Positions 25,273 to 37,959 of a stretch of 64,000 bases of DNA are shown here, piece by piece. How positions within the stretch are numbered: the stretch's first letter is position 1; every line of letters begins with the position of its first letter. Location: assembly GCA_003586115.2 (NCBI GenBank), contig QVOM02000042.1:71236101-71300100 (forward strand). Direction: 5' to 3'. The notes beneath the pieces were generated by a model. The model was not told where the DNA came from, did not search any database, and saw nothing but the letters and a program-made list of their open reading frames with translations. The translations under genes and the position numbers were made by a program. The DNA is from Salvator merianae. Taxonomy: Eukaryota; Chordata; Lepidosauria; Squamata; Teiidae.

Positions 25273-25819
25273 TGGCTCTTTCTGCACTGGTTTGTTATGC
25301 CGAAACAAGCAGCTCCCCAGTATGCTTTGGCCACATTGATTAGGGCTATCCTGGTCCAGAACCATCCCAGGGGGTCCCCTATCCTGGATTACCTGTAGAC
25401 TAGTTTGAAGACATCTACAAAAGCCCCAAGCAATCTTGTTCTGGTCCAGCCTTTGGTGTTTCCATATCTGGTCCCAGAAATGGAAAATGTCACAGCCTTA
25501 TTTCTGAAGATCATTTTTGAAACCACGATACAGAGGAAGGCATGCTACCTTCAAAGACTGTTCTGTTCATCTTTGTGCCCCAGAGATGACATATAAGTGA
25601 TGGGACATGAGCCAATTTATGGCAGAGGGCTTGCCTCGACTGGGTAGTCACTTACTTGGACCAGAACAGTTATGGTATATCCACATCTGCTGCTGACCTT
25701 AACCCAAGATGGATAGCATTCCAACCTTGCAATGTAGATAGTGCCTCTCCTCTTACCCTGGAACAAAGTGGACTGAGATAGTTAGACCACTCCAAGAGAG
25801 GTGAGTACAGAAAGAGCCA
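25273..25819. mobile_element. MITE, about 550 bp, full-length relative of the split copy at 53640-54644
   Basis: Ends GGCTCTTTCTGCACTGG and GGTGAGTACAGAAAGAGCC are inverted repeats. The interior aligns with 53640-54010 ('agtatgctttg', 'cctatcctgg', 'ttcaaagactgtt') and with 54510-54644 ('ttggaccactc' against 'ttagaccactc'). No clear 3-bp duplication is left. Confidence 0.7.
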
Positions 25820-26801
25820 GAGTAAGCTGGAATCCCTCTTAACCAAAATAGTTAATATAAACTTCTCGAACGCTTGCCTTGTGAGGACTGTCTAGGTCAA
25901 TGTTTTGAAATGGGGGGCGGGTAGAATTTATTTTGTTAACAAGTGTTTAAACATGGTCTGTTCCCACTGGCCAGGAAAATGGCACAAGTATGTACAAGAT
26001 AGGCTGGCCACAGAAATTGCCAAACCAATTAACCTAGCCATAATAAAAAGTTGAAAAAAAACCCAGATGTATCTGATGTTTGGTGGATTTTCTACAGCTT
26101 TTGGCAACCCTGGTTGATCTCTGCTTATATCATTTGACAGAAAACATATCACAATATCATCTGAGAAAGTTAGCGAGTTGGCTGTTTCAGTAAGTAATGA
26201 CAATAAACTTGTGTTTTAAGGTTAACTAGAAAGTTGAGGATGAAGAGTGAGAGACATACTGGGAACTAATTCTGTGCTCATGACCCTGGATTTAAATAGC
26301 CTCACTGGATGGAATGCAGACTTTTATCAGGCTAAGTAGTATGACTTTATCAGATTTCTTTTTAACTTAGTATAGGTGCCTTTGACTGTCTTGCTCAGCA
26401 GTAATCAGGAACTGTTTTTTACATTAGAGGCTTTCGAAGTGCCACGTTGCTTGGAAGGGAGATAGGCCCAGGAGTCTATCCCAGCTAGTATTTCCTTAAA
26501 TATAGCTAAGGATATACTTACTAGTCCATTTATAATGCACAAACTTTCCAGTGTGTGATATGCAAGACAAGCAATGCAAGCAGGGTGGCTCAGTGAAAAA
26601 AGGGTAGGGCTCCTGCACCTTCAACAGTCATGTTAAAGGGGTAACTTCAGCAGTTGTGGTATTGTATGCTGAAACCTTCTCTTCTGCAGAAGTACTGAAG
26701 GATTATGGGGCCTATTCTTTTTGCTGGTTGCCCTTTCTAAATGCAGGCTTCTATAAAGTTTTGAGTTTAAAGTTCATTATGGTACAGGAGATGTTAATAC
26801 A
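25820..26801. other. Non-coding stretch, nothing recognised
   Basis: No gene or repeat family recognised. Open frames are under 100 codons. Confidence 0.45.
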
Positions 26802-27297
26802 TGGCCATTTCAGCTTTTACTTTATGTAGTCCAGACCAAAGCAACCCAGACTGATCCAGGCTAAGAAAACCATCCCAGGACCAAACAAGGTCATCCACTT
26901 TGGGATGGGTGTTCCGGCCCAGCCCCCACGCTGGCTCCAAAGCTTACACCAGCTTTGGAGCTGGCTCTGAAAGCTTGGACAGCCAGGAATGAAAGTTCCT
27001 GCTCTACAGAGCTCTGGGGGACCCATTTCAGCAATGCAACAAGGTGCAAGCAGACCTCCTAGTCAGGTTTACCACTATCTAGTACACTGGCAGACCTCTT
27101 TAAAGAGATCTACTGGTATACTGGACTAGATGGCCATTTTTGACTGCCTAGTCCAGTTTGTTCTGGTCTATGCTCTGTCCTGTGTGGATGGAGCATACTA
27201 GGAGTGGGTGAGGCCTCCTTTCGACCATACCAGCAGTGTGGAAGGGAGGCCCTTAGTCTCTTTCTTAAATCAGAATAGTGGTAAGTGTGGAAACGAT
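26802..27297. mobile_element. MITE, about 500 bp
   Basis: Left end GGCCATTTCAGCTTTTAC, right end GGTAAGTGTGGAAACG. The interior ('agctccaaagctcacaccagctttggag' type palindrome, 'gtgtggatggagcatac') is shared with 48114-48608 and partly with 46047-46245. No intact target duplication was seen. Confidence 0.65.
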
Positions 27298-27374
27298 TTA
27301 TATCTAATTACAGCCATTCCTTACAGAATGGAATGGTTTTGCTCTTTCAGTTCATGAATAAGTATAGTGCCATG

Positions 27375-27500
27375 TGAAATCATCCATTAATCCATCCATC
27401 CAGTTTAATGCAGCCCAGAGGTCTGAATACAAACAGTAGCATAAGAAATAAGTACAAAATCATATAAATATTAAAAACAAGCATTGAAACACAAGTAATA
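27375..27500 (-). repeat. LINE 3'-end remnant
   Basis: CATC run followed by an A-rich 'cataagaaataagtacaaaatcatataaatattaaaaacaa' type stretch, the antisense of a common reptile LINE tail. Decayed. Confidence 0.35.
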
Positions 27501-28650
27501 AAAAAAGGCACAGGAAAAAAAATTGTATTAATTAAGATGTCAATTCCTTTTTGCTTTTGATTGCTACTGCCAGAAACTTGGCTGTAGTCTATTTTTTGCT
27601 AGCATTTTCATCTGAGAAAAGTATCTTAAGAAATGCAGGCTCAGACATTTCTCCAAAGGAGATTAATAAAGGATGTAGGAGACAAAATGATCAGCAAGCT
27701 GAGACCAGATGACCTCAAACTCCAGGGTGGTTGGTATGGGTTAAAGCACTTTCAGGTATCCAGGTCCAGAGCTATTGAGGGCTTTAGAGGTAAAATAATG
27801 CCACATGCTATTCAATAATTCTCCATTAACAATACAGTGCATGCTAGTATTCCCATGACATTTTGCTGCCACTGGACTAAAAGTTATCACAGTATAGAAT
27901 ATGTACAGACTAGAAACAGTTATACAGAGATGAAGGCAGAAGATCTTCAGCAAGCTTTACCAGGTTCTCCAGCTATAGCAGCTAGAAGAAAGAGGTGAGA
28001 CAGAGCTTCAGGAAAATTCTTGTCATTGCCATCCTTTTCTCACCTAGGAAGCAGATTGGGCAAACAGCTGCACCCAATGTGGCAGCTATCTGCCTCAACA
28101 GCCACCAGGGCCTCTTAATTGTCAGAGTGGTAAAAATCACTCTGATGGCATCTTAATGGCTAGAGCAGGGCAAGAGTAACCACTCACTGGTTTCATTCCT
28201 ATGACAATCAAAGGACTAGAATTTTGGGACACATGATCTGATGTCTGGATCCATTTCCAGTCCTTCAATAGCCTCGGCTCCTTCTAGCTGCCATGCTGAG
28301 GCAAGGCAGGACCTCAGATGTTTGTCTGAGGTCCTTCCACCCGTATGCCAGCTCCCACATTGGATGCAGCTTAACTTTTGCCAGCAAAATAGATGGTAGC
28401 AAAAGATGAAAAGCCAGTGTTCCCGAAGGAAGGGGAAAATAGGAAGCAATTTAGAGGAAATTAATCCAACCTGCCAGAGTCACAGCTTTACATGCATGAC
28501 TCTTATCCTTAACTAACTAAGCTCTGCTACCTCAAGTTTGTACCCCTTTGTTCTCAAAATTGTTAAAGAATGAGGTACACTTTCTTGGTGTGAGTGAATT
28601 TTTGTCTGTATTTATGAGCTAATTTCTGGGAAATATGTGTGAATCCTCAA
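27500..28650. other. Non-coding stretch, nothing recognised
   Basis: No gene supported. Some phrases near 28,480-28,540 may be old repeat but could not be named. Confidence 0.4.
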
Positions 28651-28659
28651 ATCCAGTAT

Positions 28660-28770
28660 TTATTTATTTATAAAATATTTATATACTGCTACCCATTAGA
28701 ATATAATCTTAAAGTAGTTTACTAAAATATAGAGAATAAAAGCAACTAAAATCGTAATAGTTATTTAAAA
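28660..28770 (-). repeat. LINE 3'-end remnant
   Basis: TATTTATTTATTTATAAAAT, then 'tatactgctacc' and an A-rich run: the reverse of a LINE tail of the type '..ggcagtatataaataaata'. Confidence 0.45.
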
Positions 28771-29619
28771 ACATTACTAAAATCAAGAATGGGGAAGACA
28801 AACAAACATTCAATCTGAAAAGACCTTGGTAAAAAGGTAGGTCTTCAATTGCCTAAATACAAAAAGTGTATTTATCAGTATAATGGTTTCCCTTCCCCTC
28901 CTGGAAAACAAGCAGCTCCCTAAGAACTCCTGTATCTTGCTCTTGTAAGGGATGGTGGATGGGAGCAGTGATTCAAAGTGGTGAAAAAGCAGGAGGCTGA
29001 GACAGCAGAGGAGAGGAAAGATAAGCAATGCATGGAATGAATCCAAGCTTTTTCCTCTGCTCATGAGGAAAAGTACCACAATCATTCATTCAGGCATCCA
29101 TGACAGCCAGTCCTCCCCCCACCTCCACATTCACAGACAGGCTTTGGTTAGGAAAGGACAAGCACTTTTAATGATAGTCCAGTCCTACTCAAAATTACAG
29201 CAAATTCAACTAATCGGACTCCAAGGAACTCAGAGATCCTGAATCCCAAGGCTGGAGTTAGTCTGCAGACCTGCAAACTAAGCACAATATTGGTCAATCT
29301 GCGGAAGAATGCTATTCCGATGCCACCAGACTGTGCAAACCAAAACAAAGCTACAAAAGTGCTCCCAGATATTGACACATCAAAATAGTCAATCGTCCTA
29401 TCCCTTTCATTTTTCAATGGGGCACTGATGCATTTAGTCCTGGGAGGAATGCTGTCTGAAATCAGCTGGTTGAGGACATTACTGCATTCGTTTCTGACAG
29501 GAAAGACAGTTGTGTCCTGCAAACTGCCAAATTCAAACCAAAGTCTTCACTTGCCTGTCCCAGAGTAGCAGGTTCAATAACCTATTTCTAAACAAATGAA
29601 ACCAGTTCAAACTGATAAT

Positions 29620-30156
29620 GGGCCTTTCTGCACTTACTAGGCTTGATCCAGATCAGCTGACCTGGATCAAGAAATGCCCTCTGATTTGGATCATGACAAG
29701 GTTGGAACCAGAACAAAGCCATTTCCACTGTGACAACTATTCCAGTCTATCTGCCACACCAGTTCTGAAACTCACACGTGTCAGTTTGAACTGGTTTTAT
29801 TTGTTTAGACTCAGGTCATTGAACCTGCTGCTCTTGAGAGCCCCCTGGGGGGTCATTTTAGCAAAACATCTTTGCACCACCAAAATGGGTCCCCCAATAA
29901 ACTGGAACATGGAGGTGTGCACATTTGGCTTACCTCCGTGATTTGGATTATTCCTGCTGGTATGTTGGTGGACGTGTTTAATCAGGTAATACAGATAATT
30001 AGGCTCCTGATCTGGATTATGCTCCTTCTGGTGCAGATGGAGTGTACTAGCAGGGGGTGGGGCCTCTCCACTCCACACCAGTGTGCGGACAAAAGAGGTA
30101 CAGAAGAAGACTACGGAACCGTCTATACCTCATCAAAGGTAAATGCAAAAAACCCC
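29620..30156. mobile_element. MITE, about 540 bp, full length
   Basis: Starts GGGCCTTTCTGCACTTAC and ends GTAAATGCAAAAAACCCC. AAT flanks both sides (29617-29619 and 30157-30159). Shares 'gatctggattatgctcc' with the element in ZNF462 intron 2. No transposase frame. Confidence 0.8.
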
Positions 30157-30269
30157 AATGTTGCAGACAACTTTAAACCTGACATGGTAGAATGCTGAAT
30201 CGTGCCCCTCCTTCTAATTAAGATTTGGAATTGCTAGAACTACTGTCCTACTTCATCACCTTTCTGCCT

Positions 30270-30800
30270 CTGAAATGGCACATCTCTATCAGTCAGTCAG
30301 TAAGTCATTCTGCCTTTCACCAAAAGCTCTCAAGATGGGTAACAATGTTTGCTAAATAACAATAGAGAAAAAGATCAGAAACACAATATTAAATAAACAT
30401 ACAATTCTAATACAATCATCCATCCTGCAGTAACAATGTTAAGATAGAGCTAAATACCAAAACCTGGGTAAAGAGGCAAGTTTTAACCAGCAGCTGAAAG
30501 TCATATAACATTGGTCTCTGGCCTGCCACTATTGGGTGGTTATTTCAAAGCCCTCTGAACACCACAGAAAAGGCCCTCTTACATACAACTTGTGAGGATG
30601 GTGGAGTTACAATAAGGGTCCAGCAAGGTATATATGGGAAAATGTGTTGCTTCAGATATTTGGGGTCCAAACCATTTAGTATTTTATATGTTAAAGTCAA
30701 CGCCCTGAATCAGGCTCAGTTGTGAACAAACAACCAGTGCAGTTCTTTCAAAAGTAGTGTGATATGCATCCGGCCAAGAGTTTCCATCAGCAGTCCAGTT
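30270..30800 (-). repeat. L2-like LINE fragment, antisense
   Basis: Phrases such as 'tttatatgttaaagtcaacgccctgaat' and 'caaccagtgcagttctttc' belong to an abundant reptile LINE that I recall as carrying its reverse transcriptase on the opposite strand. No frame is intact. Confidence 0.5.
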
Positions 30801-31077
30801 GATGCATTTGACTTCCCTACCTTACTCACAAGTAGAGCTGCAAAGCAGCAAACTTAGCCACTTTCTCCAAATATCATCACTGTCAAATATCATCACTGTC
30901 ATGGATGAAGCCTGCAGCATGTGATAGCATGCATGTGATGGCATCATCATGCGTATGTGACCATGCCCTGAGCAATACCGCTATGGCTGCTGAGAAAGCA
31001 CTTAACAGCCCTTGGTCACGAATGCAGAGGCCTTGGTACATCTCTAGTCCTGGACTTTTGGGGATTTAATTGTATCA

Positions 31078-31205
31078 TGTAAATTATATTGTTATTTCTT
31101 GGTTGTTGCTCTTGAGTGTTTTTAAAACATTGTAAATTGCCTTAAATTCATTGAGGAAAGGCAGTTTACTACTACATTATTATTTGTTGTTGTCATCGTC
31201 ATCAT
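31078..31205 (+). repeat. LINE 3'-end remnant
   Basis: 'ttgtaaattgccttaaattcattgaggaaaggcag' followed by ATT- and GTT-rich sequence is the usual LINE 3' end (compare 46430-46500). Confidence 0.5.
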
Positions 31206-31209
31206 TAGA

Positions 31210-32506
31210 ATTTGTCTGTGTCAACTTAAGAATCTGCTTATACAGTACTCTCTATTTCAGAAGTCTTTCTCACCAATAATAACTATTCTCAATAAGCCAT
31301 CAATCACTCATAACCTCCAGACTGGCTAGCTGGAGGTGGGGGTGAGGAAGAGTGAATCTCTCCATACCTGACAGCCACATTATATACTCAGCCAGCAACA
31401 ACTATCACTGCCCACCATGACCCCAACAGGGTCACGCAAGGGTCATGTAGCAGACAGATTGACTAAGGCCAGCAATCCATGCCATCACTACAGTGGTTCA
31501 GTTTTAAAGCAGGTAAACAAGCTATATGGGTAGATAACTTCAATTTTTAGTGGCAAAGCAAATGCCCTCCCTGAAAACAAAGATTTAGGTAGGGCAGCCT
31601 TTCATTTGTGAGAAAAGCAGCACTATTGCTGTAGCTTTGTATCTTCATTCCCCAGAATGTAGATCAAAATGACCTTTGGGCAGCTCTGGATATAGGTTAT
31701 TTAATACGAACACATATATAACTTTGATGGGTGAATGAGCTGTTGGGATATACTAACCAGCTTGACCCTTCCACCTTAAAGCTTTTGAATAAGACCACTA
31801 TGCAAACTCATCAGGAGATATGACCTAAGTATGCAGTTCAATGTCTTTTACTACCCATTTAAAACTCTTCACTATCCAATTTACAATGTTTTGTTTTGTT
31901 CTGGTTGTTTTATAGGGTCTTTTTAAAGTAAAGAATTTGCCATAAAGAAGCCCAAATAAAATTCCAACGGAAGGGAGTACCACAGTTTACCCAATGTTCT
32001 GTCTCCATAAATAGCACTTCTATAAAATACTAAAATCATCCAAGCTGTTAAAGGGAACAAAAGGTTGTACAAATATATATTTGAAATTATTAGAGAGATG
32101 TAAGCCATATTACCCACCCCTCCCTTATTAAATTACTTTTAAAAGCTAAGTTCATAAAAGCACATGCACCCAACACCACACACATGTTGACTTCTTCACC
32201 TCTACTGATAACACAATAGTGGAGTTCAATTACAAATGATATTCTTATGGTTCAGTAGCCTAAATGAAAGTGCAGTGATATCAGGGAACTCTAGGGAATG
32301 GTTCTGTGTCAAGATTTGAGCTAGAACAAAACTGGAGAACTAGAAAATAACGGATGAATTTAATAAGAGCTCAAGAGTTCAAGGAACACGAAATTCATTC
32401 ATTCAGTCATGCATCCATCCATCCATTCATTCCCACTGAAGGTTAAAGAACAGCATGTAAACCAGGAAGTTGGCTTTTCAGCATTTTGTTACTTTGCATT
32501 AGACTA
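31210..32506. other. Non-coding stretch, nothing recognised
   Basis: No gene supported. A CATC/CATT-rich short repeat lies at about 32,394-32,432. Confidence 0.45.
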
Positions 32507-32960
32507 AGGCCATTTCCACCTGGCATGAGCTATTCCACACCACACTGTCCCAGACTAGGTAGCCCTGCTCATGATAGACTAGGCTATTGACAGTCAGTTC
32601 CAAGGGCTGTCTGCAGTTTGGACAGCCTGCCCTGACCCAGCCCTGACCACTGGGAGTGAAGGCTACGCCTAGCTTTCAGGAATGAAAGTTCCCAGCCTTT
32701 GAAGTTCCTGGCTGAGACCTTTTTGGCAGCATGCTCAGGAGCAGTGCATTTCCAGTGCTGCTTCCAGGTGCCCAGCTTAAAATGGGCTGGGGGGCTGGGC
32801 CTGATCTATTAGCACACAGGGGCATCCTGCCCCATTGCTCCATCCAACACTAATGGAACATGCTCACAGGGGCATGTGGCCTCTGTCATTCTACACTAGC
32901 ATGAAGACAGCTGAAGTTTAAACTTTGCTGTGGGCTGGTATACCAGCCTGCACAGAAACC
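32507..32960. mobile_element. MITE, about 450 bp
   Basis: Left end GGCCATTTCCACCTGGC, right end CTGCACAGAAACC, inverted with mismatches. The interior is homologous to 23659-23990 in the opposite orientation. The exact ends are uncertain. Confidence 0.6.
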
Positions 32961-32964
32961 ACTT

Positions 32965-33140
32965 AAATATAACTCCAGTGAGCCCAATCCAATCTGGACA
33001 GTGGCAGGAACTTGATAGATGTTGCCATAGTTTAGCCAAGGACTCCAAATCTCCTGATGACCTCCCCCAGCGACTTCATATAGATATTGAAAAGCACGGG
33101 AGATAAGATCAACCCTTGAGGAACCCCACACCTACAATCC
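32965..33140 (-). pseudogene. LINE reverse-transcriptase fragment (L2/CR1-like)
   Basis: On the minus strand the translation includes GVPQG-ILSPVLFNIYMKSL with one Leu where Ser is usual, a strong match to the RT core of L2-like LINEs, then decays into stops. It directly abuts the MITE at 32507-32960. Confidence 0.75.
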
Positions 33141-33429
33141 ACAAGAATTGTAATTATATTTTGTTATATTGCCATTATTGGCACATGGCACTTCCCACTA
33201 CCTGTGGTGGGAATAGGAGAATACACATTAATTGACATTCTTCAAATAATTTCAACAAACCATTGCAAATTCTGTTTTAAAAGAATATTTGTTGATGACT
33301 TGGCAGGAATTTACCACTCTTATCTCTAGATCTCTTAACATGAAAAGATCTGTATGGAAAAGAGGTGTTTGAATATATGGGCATGCCAACCCAGCACCCA
33401 TCTAGGATATTATCTCTATCTAATAGCAG

Positions 33430-33622
33430 CAGTGGCGGCCTGTCGCTTTAAGAGCTACTGTTCAGAACCCATGCGAAGAGGACAAATGCTGGCCATTGGG
33501 CCTCTGGGCTTCCATACCTTCGCAGCAGGCGACAGTATGGAAGCCCAGAGGCCTTGCAGCCAGCGATCACCTCCTTCCCATGGATTCCAAACACCTGTCC
33601 TTAAAGTGATGGGGCGCCACTG
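33430..33622. mobile_element. hAT-type MITE, 193 bp, with perfect internal hairpin
   Basis: Ends CAGTGGCGGCCTGTCGCTTT and (reverse-complemented right end) CAGTGGCGCCCCATCACTTT. Flanking 8-mers aatagcag (33422-33429) and catagcag (33623-33630) match at seven of eight bases, as expected for hAT target duplications. Inside, 33499-33517 and 33535-33553 are perfect 19-bp inverted repeats separated by 17 bases. Confidence 0.85.
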
Positions 33623-34060
33623 CATAGCAGTTGACTCCTCACATTCCACCTTCTCACTACTTGCCTTAGCAATGGAAGCTGTTATGCACTGAAGTTGCTG
33701 GGACAGAAAAAAGGCAGCTGATTTTAGGAGCTGGGATAACAGTATAAGCAGGACTCTTGCATGCCCTTCAACTTCTACCACTGCTTGCTTAATGTTACCT
33801 GTCACCTCAAGAGCAGGCAACTTCAGGTGAGTGCCATATTCTATGAGAAGAAGAAAGACAACTATTGTGCCCAAAAAATGAAGTGAAAAAGCACTGTGGA
33901 CAGCGGACAAGAACTCTGTTTGCAAAAGGCTACAGCTTTTGCAATCACTGCCTCTCTTCTTCTCCAGTAATTCATCTAAAGTTGCCTCCTGTTGAGAAGG
34001 CAGGTCTGGCTGAAGCCTCAGATTGTGAGGTGTGATGGAGATGCAGGTTGCAGCTGCCAA
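33623..34060 (-). other. Long open frame of unknown nature (with the hAT MITE, 201 codons)
   Basis: An ATG-initiated frame at 34060 runs 201 codons to 33455; the last third is hAT MITE sequence, so the older open part is about 146 codons. It encodes LDELLEKKR near residue 30 and a leucine-rich, possibly coiled-coil segment near 105-130. I do not recognise the protein. It may be chance or a remnant of a transposon accessory protein. Confidence 0.25.
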
Positions 34061-35670
34061 TGTTGTTTTTATGGACAGATACCCCAGGCCCTCAGGGACA
34101 AAAAAGACTGCGTACCAGTATTCCCTGAAAGCAAGGAAGGTCTACTCTTGGGCTAGCACCTCATCCATTGGGGTAGGGGGCTCACTTTTTGCTGGCACTG
34201 TCTTCACATTACACACTCAGATACACACACAGAGAATTTCCTCACTCTCTGCCTGTTCTCAAGCTTGCTGGCAAAATCCTCCAGTAGAGGATTTGTGAAT
34301 AGACAGCTGGCAAGGAAACAGCAGGGGAAGATTAGGAAGCAATTGAACAAACATACTGGCAAAAAGTGAGCCATGCAGATGAAGTGCCAAGCTCAAAAGT
34401 AACCCTCATACTCTCCAGCTGTGTGCACAACTGCATACCTTAGGAGATCCTTGCTCTGTACGTGAAGTGGTTCCGGAGTTATAAAAAAAATACCAGGACT
34501 CAAATATCAAAACAAAAATGTTTTTACTCGCATTCATAGGTTTTTAAAATTACTGTTAATAGTACTGGAACCTGCACTTCAAATTAACTGGAGGTGTTAG
34601 AGTGGAATGCAGCATCCTTGGTCAAAATGATGTAACATAGAGAAAAGGCTACTGTCACACCTTGGTTTCACTTTTCAGACTGATTTCACTCCGATCTCAA
34701 GATTTTAATGTACAGCATCCATACATAAATTTAATCCAGTGAAAATCTTTACCCTGCACACACAGAATTAATAACTCCTCCTGTTCCTCAATTTCCTTTT
34801 TCCTTCAAAAGATTGGTATGCAGAATGCTATAAAAGCAGCATTGCATAGGCACACATGGAGAGAAGGTGAGCACCCTGGAAATTATGCAGGGAATCAACT
34901 GCTCTCTATCATACAGTCTCCGTGGTTATTTCTGGATTCATGGGTGGGACTGTGTCACACCTGTGCACCTCATCACGTAAGCATGTACCTGCTCCCCACA
35001 CATACCTAGGTACCACAGAAAGTACATGGGTAAAACACATAACAATGCAATTCACTTCTGTCTCATTTTAGTTCGGCATGAGGCTAGCAAAGTATACCAA
35101 ACAGCTACATACGCTGCATTTTCATCCTACGATGACACTTACAAGGGCACAAGTCCCAAAGTACTCAACAGAGATTGCATTTGATCAAATTTATGTATGT
35201 TTCACGTCAAATATGTCTTGATCTATGCAAAGTGTAAGTAACAGCTTAAAAAGAACAGTCCTTTCTCGGAGGTACACCAGGCACCATTGTGGTAGAACTT
35301 CTGGCACCTGGTCACATGGGCCTTTAGTTCCTAAAAATTCTGTCCCATTATGCAGTTCTTCAGGATTTAGGACTTAGGCATGTCTGTTGAATTGCTTTTA
35401 TTATTTTTGACTTGTTATGCTTTTACAGAAACTTTAATCCATTTTTTTCTTCTAACTCATAATTTATGAATTGTTAAAGTCAAATCCAATTTTCTTCTGT
35501 ACTAACCTTATGCTATTTATGTCATTTAATTTTTTAATCAGAGTTTCTGTTTTGTATTGGAAATTTTTGACTGTATATCTAATACCATAATAAACTTTTA
35601 TATATATACATTAATGATTACAGTTTATTGACTTTTCTACCCTGTTATCTGCCCTAAGAACCTTGACTGA
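34061..35670. other. Non-coding stretch, nothing recognised
   Basis: No gene or repeat family recognised. 35,380-35,620 is strongly AT-rich. Confidence 0.45.
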
Positions 35671-35675
35671 AGAGT

Positions 35676-35743
35676 GGAAAGGAAGGAAGGAAGGAAGGAA
35701 GGAAGGAAGGAAGGGAGGGAGGGAGGGAGGGAGGGAGGGAGGG
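35676..35743. repeat. (GGAA)n(GGGA)n microsatellite
   Basis: Compound run of GGAA units passing into GGGA units, about 68 bases. Confidence 0.95.
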
Positions 35744-37955
35744 TTAGTATAATGAACTGTAATCTATTCAGAACACAAGCTAAATGTAAAAATAATATTT
35801 TTTTTATCACCTTAATGTACCAAACCTGCTTGATAGCACAATTACTTTATTATGGCTGAAACTGAATCCTTTAGCAAAGGGGTGGGGAATATATATATGC
35901 AGTTGGATCTTACACTTGAAATTTCCTATCCACAGCTGTGCTTAATAGCAAATTAGAACAACAGATGCTAATAAATTTTCAAACAGCTCATTAATTATTG
36001 TAGCCACCTTGGGCCATCCCCAGATTCACAATTTGGCCATATGTCTAATAGTGGTGAGAGAAAAGATGGAACACTATGCAACCAGAAAAAGAAATCAAAG
36101 GAAAAGAAATCTAACCAGACTGTTTCTTTTCACTGGGCAGCATGGATGATGAAATTGGAGATGAGTTGGATTACTTTTTAACAGCAGAAAAGAAGATGCT
36201 TGCCAATGTTGGTCAAGAAGAAGGCAAACAAAATACTATCTTTCCAGTTTTACTTTTGAAATAAGTGGTGCACACAGATGCAGCTCAGATTAATTTTTAG
36301 AATTTTTTTTAAAAAAGAATATTTGTATGTCTGTACAAAATGTATTATAATTGGTTATTTTGAAACACAAAAATATCATATGAAGCGATCTGAGAAAGAT
36401 CAATTAACTGTTGTTCATGATCAGTTACTCATGAAACTCCAACAGTCCTTGTGGTAATATGGCAAGGTTACAATGCGAATTAAGTAATTTCAAGAGGTGC
36501 AGGAAATAGCTTTTATGGAGCAATACAATTAGCCATTTTTTAAAAAAAAGGCAAAAAAAAAATTATTTCTGCTGAGTAAAAAAAGTTTCTCCCGCAGTGG
36601 CAACCCGCACAATAGAACTAGCAGTGTGTCAGGGGAGAACTGAGACCTCAGCTGGAGATTTGTCTTTGGTCTCACTGAATCATATTTGTGATCTATACCT
36701 CACTGCCACTCATTGGTTTCATGTGCTAGTTGCCACTGTTCTTTATATCAGAATGCCTCCACTGGAAAGCCCATTTGGCTTTACAACAATCTTGTGAGGA
36801 AGGCTATGTTTAATGTTAGTGAGTACAGGGCTGAGCAAGCCAACTGTCTATGACTTCAACCCCAATATTTTATCTATTACACGATAGTGGTTCCTGCTTT
36901 CTGTGGTTTCACAAAAAGCAAGGGAAGAAAACTGTGTCAAAGATATATTTCCAGATGCATATCAGATGAGTATCTACTATAGATCATATGCCTGCCTCGG
37001 TTCTCTCTAGTTCCCAAATAAAGAGAAAAGTCTGAATGCTGGCTTGTTTCTACAGGACCAGCATCTACTGGAGAAGAAATGCAAAGCAAAATCCAAATTA
37101 TATTAGAAATTGTCACTCATACAGTAGTTCCTGTTCCACACTCCTTAAAAGGTAATGAAGATTAATCTGACGAGACATATCAAGCAAAATGGCAAGGATC
37201 AAAGGATGCTTATGAGTGTTTTCAACTTCCACCTTAAATCTGTGTTTACTAAACATGAGATTAGCGGCAGGTCATTGCAGAACAAGGTTTCAGAAGGCAC
37301 CTGTTATCATTGACTTTGGACTTCTAATCAGTTATAAGATATCAATAAACACCTGTAATGGGAAGTGGAAGAAAAGATATAATCCTCTAGTTTCCTTATA
37401 GAGCAAAACCTAAAACTGCCACAGCTAACACTGCTAAAGCAACCCTAAGGGATGAGGTATCTCAGTTGTCAAAATCATTAACTAAGTACTTTATCCAGCT
37501 ATAACCAAGATGTAATTGTCTTCTCAGTCTACCCCTGTAACACACATGCATTGCCAGTGGGAAGGTCAGCATCCCTTCATTTCGCAGTCATACACGTCTC
37601 CCCATTCTCCTACCCGACTCTCTTGGTGTGAAACAGTGCCACTCAAATATACACAGATACTGCTCCAAGATGAATTCATTCTGACATTCTTCATGCCAAC
37701 ATATTCTTCATTTGCAACTGAATCTCATGCTGTTGCACTTGGAGAGCTTAGGGGGACGAGCAACTACTGCATTTATGCATATGACTGTTGAAAGCTATCT
37801 GACACCTCTTAGAATTATTAATTGGCACCCTGCAAGTTTCCTATCACCCATGTTTTGTTCCTACCCATGGCAGTAAATCACAATGAAGCTCATCCCAAGA
37901 TGGGTGGTGTCATGTACAGAACCTGGAAGAGCAGCCTGGCTAAGGTCTTAGATAT
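35744..37955. other. Non-coding stretch, nothing firmly recognised
   Basis: No gene supported. A 40-codon open frame at 36142-36264 (plus) follows an acceptor-like TTTCTTTTCACTGGGCAG and is discussed as a finding. Confidence 0.4.
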
Positions 37956-37959
37956 TTGT

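Noticed and set aside
25273..25819. 3-bp target duplication for this MITE
   Set aside because: The flanks (TCT and AGA) extend the palindrome but do not match in direct orientation.
29148..29522. 124-codon minus-strand frame
   Set aside because: No recognisable domain, no splice or promoter context; length is possible by chance in 64 kb.
35676..35743. Regular spaced repeats such as a CRISPR array
   Set aside because: These and the other short tandem runs are microsatellites without spacers; the genome is eukaryotic.
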